From Lytechinus variegatus (taxonomy: Eukaryota; Echinodermata; Echinoidea; Temnopleuroida; Toxopneustidae): a DNA stretch of 64,000 nucleotides. Position numbers and translations under genes: made by a program. The notes beneath the pieces are model-generated. The model worked only from the letters and a program-made list of their open reading frames with translations, was not told the DNA's origin and made no database searches. Positions 1 to 11,300 of the stretch are shown one piece after another (position 1 is the stretch's first letter; every line of letters starts with the position of its first letter). The stretch lies in contig NC_054757.1 in the NCBI RefSeq assembly GCF_018143015.1, positions 1,618,001-1,682,000 on the forward strand, given 5' to 3'.

Positions 1-1418
1 CTGCCAAGCTATTAGCAACATCAAATGAATTACAAGACATCTTGCAATGAAATATCTTGTGGTAAATAACTGAAATTTGCTGTACTTCAGGCATGCAGCA
101 TACGATAAGCATGCTTCCTCATTCCTTATTGTGTGGTAAACCAGCTGACTTGATGAAAAATAATAATATTAGGATGTTAAAGGTATCGTTTAACTTTGTG
201 AGCAGCCGATTTAAAAAATTCTTAAACCAAGATGAAACAAGTGTACTAGTGCATGTATTAGAACTAATAAACCCTGAAAAAAACCATTATTGAGAATGAA
301 AAGCTAAAACTACAAGGCAAACCCCGATTTTGTAAATAGGCGTCTTATAGACGCCTAGATAGTACACATAAGTGTATGGGATAAAAGTAAGATGGTGTTT
401 CCGGTCACTTTATATTTCAATTTTTGAAGCACTTAAAAATTATTTTTGAATGCAATTTTTTCTGGGCTTCATTTTTGTAACATATCACAGACACAGGTGA
501 CAAGTGTGACCTTCTAGCTCAGATTTGTTATAAGTCAAACAGTGTTAACCAATCACTTTAGAGCACATTTTATTTTTCTTGTACGATGTTATTTTTGGTC
601 AAAGAACATGGAAGTTCCATTGACGGAATGATATGAATGTGAAAGTAGTGATACTTCCCTCCTCTACAGTACAATGATAGTTACAGGACAGCATGCTTGT
701 TGATTTTTTTCTGTATTCATTCAAATCATCATTTTTCTGGGATGAACTTGACTTCAAAAATTAGGAAACATTAGAATCGTATGTTGTTTATATTTCTGAT
801 GAACATAATGTTATACTGTAACTTAAATATTTTATTTTCATTAGATTGCACCTCAGTATTTTTCACAATTTCACAATTTATTTATAAAATAAAAACTGAG
901 CACTTCATCAACATTTTTGGGTCAGACAAGTTGGACAGATGTGACAAGTTTCCATGACTTTGATTGGCTGAGAAGCAATGTATATTACTATGGAAACTCA
1001 GTTAAAACGGGATAAAACATCTGACAAGTGTTTTTGTGAAATGCTCCCTAGATTGTTCTGGTAGTGCATGTTTTATGTGTTTAACACTAGAATTCTGCAA
1101 TCTTACCTGACATAGCACCTCTCTCACACACTGTCTTTAACACTAGAAACCTTTAATGTCACACTGATTCTTATTGATGGCAACAAAACAATGTGAAATG
1201 GATTAACAGGTAACATGTTACAGCTTGAGAAAAAAGAGAAGTGACATTTGCCTGTGTGAAAACAATAATATATTAATTTTCAGTGTTATGCATTTTACAC
1301 ACATATGCATCAGCTCGATGTACTTGAAAGAATTGTACGCACAAGATGTATATAGAACTGTTCAAATATGCACGAAGCATGGTCAAGGGCATTTCAACTA
1401 TTTCCATATTCAAATTAA
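1..1418. other. AT-rich non-coding DNA
   Basis: No open frame here shows splice-flanked or recognisable protein sequence. It could be an intron, intergenic DNA or the long 3' UTR of a plus-strand gene that starts before the window. A plus-strand AATAAA near 3040 would fit the last option, but nothing decides it. Confidence 0.4.
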
Positions 1419-2176
1419 AGGACAAGTCCACCCCAACAAAAAGTTGATTTGAATAATAGAGAAAAATCCAACAAGCATATTGCTGAAAATTTCATCAAAA
1501 TCGGATGTAAAATAAGAGTTATGACATTTTTAAGTTTTTAAGTCATTTTTAAGTTTTAAGTCATTCTGCCTCCGACAAAGATTCTGCTAGGATCGAAAGC
1601 TTAGGCCCCTTTTGACTTTTTAATTTACTCCATTGGCTCTCTTTTATTAGATAAGCAGTTTTCAGCAGCTTCTTTTTGCCATTTTTAAGTTTCGCTTAAT
1701 TTCACAAAACATTTCTATGCACATCACTGTTGGTATGCAAATGAGGGAACTGATGACATCACTCACTATTTTTTTTGTATTTTATTATAGGAAATATAAA
1801 ATATTCTTTTTTTCTCCCAATTGTCCTGTGAACGAAAGTTTCATTTCGCCCTGAACATGTGGAATTACCATTGTTTAACATTTTATGGGTCAATCAAGTT
1901 TGTCCTTATTGTAAAATCTGTAAAATTGAAATAATGTATAATTCAAACATTAAAAAAAACGAAAGAAATAGTGAGGGACATCATTGATTCTCTCATTTGC
2001 ATGTGACTAAATTGTGCATATAACTATTTTGTGCAAAATGTGAAAAATAGGTGAATCTTTAAAATGTCATAACTTTTTTTATTTCACATCCGATTTTGAT
2101 GAAATGTTCACCATATTGCTTGTCTGCTTTTCTCTTTTGATTAAAATCAACATTTTTGTGAGGTGGACTTGACCTT
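1419..2176. mobile_element. TTAA-flanked MITE with long terminal inverted repeats
   Basis: The left end reads AGGACAAGTCCACCCC directly after a TTAA (1415-1418). The right end is its imperfect reverse complement, ending GGTGGACTTGACCTT before TTAA (2177-2180). The inverted arms continue inward for over 80 bases (the 'aaaatttcatcaaaatcgg' stretch on the left pairs with 'ccgattttgatgaaat' on the right). No coding capacity. The copies at 13415 and 47227 belong to the same family. Bases about 1559-1680 interrupt the left half with an unrelated insert. Confidence 0.85.
1559..1680. repeat. Insert inside the MITE, possibly a Penelope-like element end
   Basis: The stretch around 'gattctgctaggatcgaaag' interrupts the MITE. 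It recurs in reverse orientation at 13862-13922, also inside a MITE copy. The CGAAAGCTT-type ending resembles the terminal segments of Penelope-like retroelements as I remember them. The recurrence is seen; the family name is inference. Confidence 0.4.
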
Positions 2177-2180
2177 TTAA

Positions 2181-3410
2181 TTTAGTATAATCATACTAAA
2201 CCCTAAGTAAAATAATTTGCGACATGAGATAGTGATGTGGATCCTTTTTATTTGATAAACCATCTTCATCTTAAAACTCTGACCAGTCTTCATAATTTAA
2301 TTTCAGTATGACAGTTCATCATCAGTCATAAATTTATACATTAAGTAAAAAAAGTAATCTGGTTAGTCACATGCATGTTGCAAAAATCATTTGACTAGGA
2401 TGGAATTTGTGAATTGAAGTTATTCTCTTGAATAATAGCATTGCAATTTGAGCATGTTCAAAAGTTTTACAAAAGTATGATTTTCTGCTAAGATGATATA
2501 TAAACAAATTTGTGTACATTTGAAAGTTAAGAATAACATCAATTTTGCAATTCAGCTTTTTTTCAAATTTTGTTGTTTCTATTTTCTCCAAGATTTGAAT
2601 AATGTAATGATGTAATTTTTTTTCTTCAAAATGTGAATATTGATCTGTTTGATCAATTGATAATCATACGTAGGATTTATATTAGTACATGTAGATCTAA
2701 TGTTAGATATTGTCGCAACTCGGTGGTTTTAAGTTTTAGAATTCCTAGAGAACAGATAATGCTTGAAGGGATTTAGAGGTTTAATAATAGTAAGAGATAT
2801 ATGCTGCCAGTTTGTTTTTTATATTTAAATGAGTTTCAGCACCATTCTTATGACATTGCCGAACTTTTATATCGAATTATTGTTAAATTATAGTTTAATG
2901 TACAGAGTAATTCAGAAAAATTTTGTTGAATGCAATCATAAATCATAGCTTGAAATGAAGAAATTGTAAATATTCTGGGTGAAAATTGATTAATGTGCAT
3001 TGTGTTTAATTTCAATTATTGTTAAAATTTCTATGAATAAATGTTTATTCTGATATAACATTTTGTGTAATTTGCTTTGTGCCTTTTGATTTGAAATAAA
3101 TTTTTAAGTATTTCTGAAAATTCAATTTTATTTATTTTTCCAAAACATGAGAAGAGCACGTGAAATTTCACTGAGACCATAAAAAAAAGATATGATATTG
3201 AGAGAAAAAAGGTTGGAAAATATTATGAACAAAGAGAGTGAGAGAGATATAGCTAAAGGGATGGATGGATATTGAGGGAGGGAGAGATAGATGGTAGACT
3301 GAGGGGTGTAAAATGAGAGATGAAAAAGTGAGAAAGCAGGTTGGATAGAAATTGAGAGATCCGAAAGATAGATGGATGGAAGTTAGATATAAAGTGTCCT
3401 AGAATAAAGG
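2181..3410. other. Non-coding AT-rich DNA, then GA-rich simple sequence
   Basis: No gene seen. From about 3180 to 3410 the sequence becomes GA-rich with repeated gagaga, ggatgg and agagat motifs. A second GA-rich tract lies at 4080-4210. Confidence 0.5.
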
Positions 3411-3416
3411 AAACCA

Positions 3417-3571
3417 GGGGCCCGTTGCATAAAACTTTTTACCTGAGAAAACTCGGGTTGTTTTTACCGGAGTTTTTGCCGTGTTAAAGTCAATGGCAGA
3501 AATCAGACTAACCTTAGTTTTTAGTTTTTACCAGAGTTTTCTCGGGCAAAAAGTTTTATGCAACAGGCCCC
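3417..3571. mobile_element. Short palindromic MITE (GGGGCCCGTTGCA family)
   Basis: A 155-bp near-palindrome. It begins GGGGCCCGTTGCATAAAACT and ends with the reverse complement (AGTTTTATGCAACAGGCCCC). The inner halves also pair (acctgagaaaactcggg against ctcgggcaaaaagt). A sister copy lies at 6440-6595. Confidence 0.8.
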
Positions 3572-4079
3572 AGGATTTCCATATCTGTTCTCTTCGAACA
3601 AAATGGATTAAGATAATTCATTAATATCATACAATTCAATCATTTTCCTATATTTTGATACCCAATATGTGACAAACAAATACACTATAATGAGCAAGAT
3701 GAGTTTGAAATTTTAATGTCAAAATCAGGCAGTGCAGAAAAGTTGAACAAGATTGATTCGTGGAACGACCATTGTGCTTATTAGATGATTAGCTCATTAG
3801 TATTTCTTTTGAATTCTCTCAATGATCCCCAAAATGAGAATGAATTCAGATTCACATGTGAGTTTCTGCACGGATCATTAATGACATGCCTCCATATTTA
3901 TTGTTTTTAATCTGCCATGAGCGAATGATTCGCTAAGATGTAGGTCTCAACGAAAGATGAGATTCCACTATTACCATAAATATCAAATTTATAGTAAACA
4001 CATATTCAATTGTGAAATCTGTCTCTGAAAGGATTTTCTTTCATGTGGGACGCACTGTATAACAAAGGGATGGAAAATC

Positions 4080-4210
4080 AGCGAGAGTGAGAAGGTGAAA
4101 CAATGGGAAAGACAGCAGAAGGAAAGAAAACGTGAGTGAGAGAGAACGAGAGATAAATAGCAAAGGGATGGAAAGTGAGAGAAAGAAAGAATTGGAGTGT
4201 GAGAGAAAGA
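4080..4210. repeat. GA-rich simple repeat
   Basis: Irregular purine-rich tract dominated by gagagaa, gaaag and ggaaag. The overlapping reverse-strand open frames are low-complexity Ser/Leu/Phe translations of this repeat and are not genes. Confidence 0.7.
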
Positions 4211-4480
4211 CTGGCAGGGCAAAAACAGTAAAACACAATAGAAATAGATAATTTTCCTTTTCTTAATGATTTAATAAAATCTGTTTTAATAAATTCAAAT
4301 CTTATGATATAACTAAATGTAAACAAATGATTCAAAAGTAATCATCACTCAATAAAACTAGTCCATTTTGAATTGTAACCTAAAACATGTTTATAAAAAT
4401 CTTCATCTAAAGTTTATTTGCAAGTCTGTTGGCACTTAATTTCTTGCTTCACATTTCATCTTGATAGCGGTAAAATGCCA

Positions 4481-4786
4481 CTTGGTCTACTTTCATTTGG
4501 TCTCATGCTACCTAGCTTATTTGCCATTTAGTCCATCAACTTTCCATCTAATTTCCAGTGAGACCATACATGCCCATTTCATCTAATATTCACTGAGTCT
4601 ATATTATATTAACTATTTATGAACCAAATTTTCATTTGAGAACTAGTGCAAAAAAAGTAAATAGATGAAGTGGAAATTAGACCTTGTAGGCATTAGACTA
4701 AATAACAGTCAAAGTCAGTATTAGACTAAGTGATGGTTGGCCCACATAGCAATCAAGACTAGACTGAGAGTACACCAAGTGGGTTT
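4481..4786. mobile_element. Inverted-repeat element, TTGGTCTA family
   Basis: Contains multiple copies of TTGGTCTA, TTTAGTC and similar words on the left, and complementary AGACCAAGTGG or AGACTAA words on the right. The same pattern recurs at 11806-12362 and 12845-13176. Non-coding; probably a non-autonomous DNA element. Exact ends are uncertain. Confidence 0.45.
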
Positions 4787-4924
4787 AGCCATGATGGTTA
4801 TACAGTAGATGATCTGAGAATAAGACCATATGAAATGATGACGATCCACAGCATTTATATTGTGCCATGTATCTGTCAAAAACTTTCATAAGCACAGGCC
4901 AATCAAATTAGATTAATTACTACA

Positions 4925-5072
4925 GGGGCCCGTTGCAGAAAGAGTTGCGATCAAACGCAACAACAAAAAATCTTGCACAACTTGATTTTCAGCCAATGAA
5001 GCACCCGTAATCGGGACTTGCGCTTGATATTTTGACTTGCGTTTTAACGCAACTCTTTCTGCAACAGGTCCC
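4925..5072. mobile_element. Short palindromic MITE (GGGGCCCGTTGCA ends)
   Basis: Begins GGGGCCCGTTGCAGAAAGAG and ends with the inverted sequence CTCTTTCTGCAACAGGTCCC. It shares its outer ends with the elements at 3417 and 6440, but the inner palindrome differs (gttgcgatcaaacgcaa), so it is a related subfamily. Confidence 0.75.
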
Positions 5073-5263
5073 TGATCTGATGAAATAAGTGCGTTTTGAG
5101 GCACAATTTAAAGAGTTCAATGCTGTCAAGTTTACAGGGCAAAGCACTAAGGTATGCAGCAATAGATGAAAAATAAGTGCCTCGATATGGAGAACTAGAC
5201 CAAATTCTTTATCAAACCAAAGTTTTGTATCTTCCTTGTGGGTGTTGTGATAAGATGAAGTCT

Positions 5264-5269
5264 TTTATT
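5264..5269 (-). promoter_or_regulatory. Candidate poly(A) signal for TTC19
   Basis: Reads AATAAA on the minus strand, about 30 bases after the TTC19 stop codon. Other downstream AT-rich sites could also serve, so the 3' end is not fixed. Confidence 0.35.
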
Positions 5270-5300
5270 CCAGGTAATACCAATGAGTAACTGGACGCTA

Positions 5301-8300
5301 TCATAAAACTTTCTGGAGGTTAGCTCTGATGATAAGTACTGCTTCTCGGTCACCTTCTTTCTCTGCGAGCTTCAATGCTCTCTTGTAGATGGTTCTGGCT
5401 TCATCTTTCAAACCTAGTAACAAATGACATCAAATAAGCCTTGTTAGATTTTGGAGTCACAATTAAAGCTTAGCAACATTTTTCAGTGATCTTCCTGTAC
5501 ATGGCAAGAATAATATGCTGGAGGTCTCAAAAAGGACCCACTCTGTTATGCGCATACATTCGTAATTCCGAAGCTTCGTAATTCCGAAGGTTCGGTTATT
5601 CCGAAGGTTCGTATTTCCGAAGGTTCGTAATTCCGAAGGTTCGTAATTCCGAAGGTTCGTCAATCCGAAAACGAAATAAGGTTTGTAATTCCGAAGGTTC
5701 GTTAATCCGAAAACGAAATAAGGTTCGTAATTCCGAAGGTTCGTTAATCCGAAAACAAAATAAGGTTCGTAATTCCGAAGGTTCGTTAATCCGAAAACGA
5801 AATAAGGTTCGTAATTCCGAAGGTTCGTTAATCCGAAAACGAAATAAGGTTCGTTAATCCGAAAACGAAATAAGGTTCGTTAATCCGAAAACGAAATAAG
5901 GTTCGTTAATCCGAAAATTAAATAAGGTTCGTATTTCCGAAAATGAAAATAATTCATTTTGGTAACAAAAACGATGTTGTCATTACAAGATTACACGATA
6001 TTATGCAATGATAGTAATAACGATTGATGATGTGTGTTGGGGCGAAAGCATGTATTTCATTAAGAATGGCGCCCTGATCAAGCATAGGCTAATTTCGATT
6101 TTATCTGAGCAATTGCTGCCTATAAGCAAATGGTTTAATTAAAGATGCAGGGGATCAAGTGTGTTGGAAGCGTGCGAGCAACCTCTAGATAATAGGATTT
6201 GTATTGGAGGGGATGTCATTTTTAATAACAGCTTCTGCTGGTAATAAAAATAAAAATAATACTAATAATGATCCTTGTGAGATGTTTAAAGCGCGAATCG
6301 CAAGCTGAAACTAGTAGACATGTCATGTAACAAGACGTGAAGTGAGCATTCGGAGCATTTTTTGTAATCGTGAGAAAGATGTGTATCTTTCTAAAGAATT
6401 AATGCGAGGGCAAGTTGTAATTTGTTTATATACTGACCTGGGGCCCGTTGCATGAAACTTTTTACCTGAGAAAACTCAGGTTGTTTTTACAGGAGTTTTT
6501 GCCCTGTGCTAAAGTAATTGGCGGAAATCAGACTAACCTTAGTTTTCAGTTTTTACCAGAGTTTTCTCAGGTAAAAAGTTTTATGCAACAGGCTTCAGAA
6601 AGTAATCTTTTAAGGACTGCATTTAGTGACTCATGAATAGAATATATATCTCACGAGCTAAATAATGAGAGCGCGAACCGCAAGCTTAAAATTTGTGATA
6701 TTCCAACCTGAAAACTGGACATTTCATACTTCTTTTTTGTAACCAGGAATAGAATGAGTTCCTCAATAAACAATACCTGATGCGAGCGAGAAACGTGGGC
6801 TAACCTGAAAACTGGACATTCTATAGCATTCTTGTAAAAAAATAATAATAGCTGGGAGAATAGTTTTCAGAACTGAAGTGGCTTCCCTGGGTAAATGATA
6901 TCTTTATCAATATCATCATTCTAGGCCCAAATGAAATTTCCAAAAGTTTGAGCACGTGATTCGCTCGCGACATCTCACAAGGATGCCCTTTTCACAGTAT
7001 TGACCAAAAAGGTGAATTTTCAGATTTGACTTTCCCCCCAACCGCTTGCTCTCTACGCTCGCAGAAATGAAACGTAAATATATAACTTTAGCATGTTTAG
7101 TGATCACTTAAAAAATTGTGCTCAATTTAGTTACTACAAAAACACACAACCTCTTTACACAGATGATAATCTAATGATGAAAATATCCGTTTGCACCAAA
7201 TTGGCCCGTTTTTTTTACTTTGCCCCCCCCCCAAAAAAAAAATACGTTCCGCCGCCATTGGCTAAAACACGCATCGTCTTCATGGCTAACTGCAAAAAGT
7301 TCTTAAAATGTCCCCTTTAGATCAGATCAGAGCTTATCAGAGCTTTTGTTACCAAAATGAATTATTTTCATTTCCGGAAATACGAACCTTATTTAATTTT
7401 CGGATTAACGAACCTTATTTCGTTTTCGGATTAACGAACCTTATTTCGTTTTCGGATTAACGAACCTTATTTCGTTTTCGGATTAACGAACCTTCGGAAT
7501 TACGAACCTTATTTCGTTTTCGGATTAACGAACCTTCGGAAAAACGAACCTTATTTCGTTTTCGGATCAACGAACCTTCGGAATAACGAACCTTTTTTCG
7601 TTTTCGGATTAACGAACCTTCGGAACAACGAACCTTATTTCGTTTTCGGATTAACGAACCTTCGGAACAACGAACCTTATTTCGTTTTCGGATTATCGAA
7701 CCTTCGGAATAACGAATCGTCGGAATTACGCCACAAATGTTCGGATTAACGAACCCTTTTTCGTTTTCGGATTAACGAACATCGAGGTATAGGCAATTTA
7801 CGTGTTTCGGAATTACGAACCTTCGGAATAAAGAACCGTCGGAATTACGAAGCTTCGGAAATACGAAGTGTAACCCTGTTATGTACTATCCAAGAACTTT
7901 TGAAAAGAAATGCCAGCTGTATTGTACATACCAAAATGAATGTAATGTACATGCTTGCCTAGTAATCTACATGCCAATTTAATGTACATACCAATGTAAT
8001 GTACATGCTTGCCTAGTAATCTACGTGCCATTCCATGACAAAAGAACAATCGATGGATACCTGAATGGGATACCATTGACTATAGAAAGAATGTCTCTGC
8101 TCAGAACTTCCAAGCCACTTCACTACCTAGCAGCCAAGCAGAGAGCATCTCCCTAAAGTCTCAGGTAAAGCCTATATGTTTATGTGTACTTGAGATATTT
8201 AACAGATTCAAGGTTGCATAGTCATGTATATTTATGATGTCAAACACTGGCTCATAGCAACCATCCTTCCTGTGGGGAATCTACAGGAAGGACTATGGTA

Positions 8301-11300
8301 TGCCAATGCTGTACATAGCACACACTTTAAAAAATCATTAAACTATCACTCTTGTGACCAAAATTACTAATTCCTTACAGTTGCAATTTATATTTCATTA
8401 GTAACTTGGGAATAATTTTTGTATTCACCAGAGCGCTCAAAAACTTGAATTTTGGGCATATTTTTGTGTACACCCTTTATTGGTGGAAAGTAATATATGG
8501 CAAGAAAATTTTCATTTTTCAATCTGTGTTTTTAATTAAGAAAAAATAACTTAAAGAATTAAATTTACATAAGAGCCAAGTTATATGATGAATAGCTGTA
8601 ATAAAAGCTGACAGTGTATGAAAATCAAGCATTTGTCCCATAGAAAAAGACAAAATAAGCCAAACATTGCCACCCTTATTTTGACACACATGGATATGTA
8701 ACTGAAAAAAAGGTTATATACGGTAATAACCTTGTTCATTGAATGAGTGGTGTCAAGGGGTAAATATCATGTCATGATTCATAATGAACTTATGCCTGTA
8801 GAATCTTTTCCTAGCCAAAGGCCATGATCTTGATTCAGAAAATACAAGAAGGGTAAGTTTGAACTCATATTCACCTTTATGCATCTTGATAGAGGCGAGA
8901 TTACAAAGGATGGTGGGTAATACTGCTGGGGATGACTTCTCGGCCAACTCTACTGCTCGTTGAACATGCTCAATTGCATCGTCCCTGTTCCCTCTCATAT
9001 CACAGATTGTCCCCAAGTCATTCAGCAAGACAACTGTCTGTGGGGAGCAATACATTGATATGTATATTCAGGAATGATGAGTGAGAGGGTATGGTCAATG
9101 GAGGTAGGATAGAATAAACTTTGTCATGTATTACTTTGATACATGCTGTCAACATTTTAAATGAGCTGGCTTCCATCAGCCATTATATTGGATACAAAAC
9201 TATGTATTTAAAACTTTATTCTAATTATTTACCCATTGTTACCCACTTTCATTTCTCCTTATACTCTGAATACGACACTAATTCAAAATCTCGATATCCT
9301 CAAGTCAAAATTTATCCAATCCATTTCACTTACATCATAAATCCTTCCAATCCGCTTTCTCGTATACTATATCTTAAGCAAATTTTGAAACTTCTGCAAT
9401 TACTTATATTTGAAAATATTCTGTTGATTCATATTAACCCCTAAAGTATTAATGATAGTATATTTTTTCATGCTTTGTGTATTTTCATAATTCTATTTTG
9501 ATACTGTTATGTTTTATGTTGTTTTTTATGTAAAAGTTCTGTACAATTCAGCTCTTGCTGCGAACAGTCTTTAAATAAAATACCACTATTATATTACTTC
9601 CCAAAGGGATACCAGCATTAACAGAAGTTTATGAGATAATTTTGCTAAAATGATCAAAGACTAATTTTCAACTGAATACAGGATCTTAGTCACCAACTGA
9701 TGTCATACATGAACGTGAGAGGATTTCAAACCACAAAAAATAAAGCCCTAAAAGAGTAATCAATAAATATTTGTTGTGTAATGAAAAATGTTTACACAAA
9801 TTATATGAATGCAGAAGAAAACAATATATCAAATCAATTCAAATCAAATCAAAAGAATAGGTATCATTCAAGAAAAAGTAAAAATAAAATAATAATAATA
9901 ATAATAATAATGTACATTTATATAGCGCTGATTACAATAGTTTCTAAGCGCTTAACATTTATATCTTAAAGCAATACAAGTATAAGAATTATTAAGAGCA
10001 TAATGAATTATATCATTATTACATTAAATTACATTACGTTAAATTACATTGCAAGACATTATAATAAACAAAGAAAACAGATGGGTGACATGGAATTAGT
10101 GAATCGAACTACAGTCCATTGAATAGATATGTTTTGAGTCTGATCTTGAAGGTGTCTACAGAAGGAGAATCACGGATTATCACTGGGAGATCGTTCCAAA
10201 GCTTGGGGGCACACACACAGAAAGCACGGTCACCGTAGCGTGTCTTAGTGCGTGGACCTGGTGCTAGCTGTAGGTGAATTGATGTTGATGAACGGAGCCG
10301 GATGGAAGTGGTCTGAGTCTTGGGCTGGATGAGTTCTTTGATGTATGATGGTGCGAGTCCATTGAAAGCCTTGTATGTTAGAAGAAGAACCTTGAACTGA
10401 ATACGTTGTGGAATAGGAAGCCAGTGAAGTGAACGAAGAATAGGAGTAATGTGCTCGTGCTTTCTTGTGCGTGTGATTAGACGTGCGGCTGTGTTCTGGA
10501 TGTGCTGGAGTTTAGACAAGTGAGATGCAGGCAAGTTGATCAAGAGACTATTACAATAGTCAATCTGCGAAGTAACAAATGCATTGACCAGTCTCTCAGT
10601 GGAATTCTTGTCAAGGTACTTTCGGAGTTTCCCTATTCTATGGATGCCGAATGAAGCAGCTCTGCAGATCTTCTGGATATGTTGTTTCATGCAGAGTTTA
10701 CCGTCCACTATAACCCCAAGGTCCTTAGAGCATTCAGATGGCTTGACTACAGCCCCATCAACTTCAAACTTTGGGAGCTCTGATGACCTGCGGAATGAAG
10801 ATGTGACATGGATAAGTTCAGTCTTGGTACCATTGAACTTCAGATGATTTCTAGTAGCCCAGGATTTCACAGAAGATATACACTCTTCTAGTTTTAACAT
10901 CCCACTTGCAACCTCACTAGACTTTAAGATGACATATAACTGTGTATCATCAGCATACATGATGTGCTGAATGTCTTGGTGAGCATTGATGACATCAGTC
11001 AGAGGTCCGGTGTACAATATGAAGTCGAGTGGTCCCATGACGGACCCTTGCGGTACTCCACATGGAAGGGGAAATGGGTTCGACTGCACATTGTTGATAG
11101 CTACAAACTGCGTTCGATCTTCTAGGTAAGAACTGAGCCACTGCAGGACCATTCCGTCAAAACCGTATCTGCAATGGAAGCGCTGTAGCATTGTGGTGTG
11201 GTCGATCGTGTCGAATGCTGCAGAGAAGTCCAACAGGATCAGAACAGCCTCATGTCCTTTATCTATAGCTAGCAGCAGATCATTAGTGACTTTTAGGAGG

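Larger units (their letters stand above)
5551..7875. mobile_element. 2.3-kb DNA element with minisatellite-like inverted arms and 8-bp target duplication
   Basis: Flanked by the direct repeat CTGTTATG at 5543-5550 and 7876-7883. The left arm (about 5560-5945) is a tandem array of words such as GGTTCGTAATTCCGAA and GTTAATCCGAAAACGAAATA. The right arm (about 7340-7870) is the same array inverted. Next to the arrays, 'attcattttggtaacaaaa' (left) pairs with its complement at about 7345. The core (5960-7330) has no convincing coding sequence and contains the palindromic MITE at 6440. It sits in TTC19 intron 7. The 8-bp duplication would fit hAT-like or P-like transposition; the superfamily is inference. 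Confidence 0.8.

Noticed and set aside
3989..4335. Three overlapping minus-strand open frames rich in Ser, Leu and Phe
   Set aside because: They are translations of a GA-rich simple repeat, with no splice context or recognisable domain.
5560..7870. CRISPR-like array because of regularly spaced repeats
   Set aside because: Units are directly tandem with no unique spacers, the genome is eukaryotic, and the two arrays are inverted arms of a transposable element.
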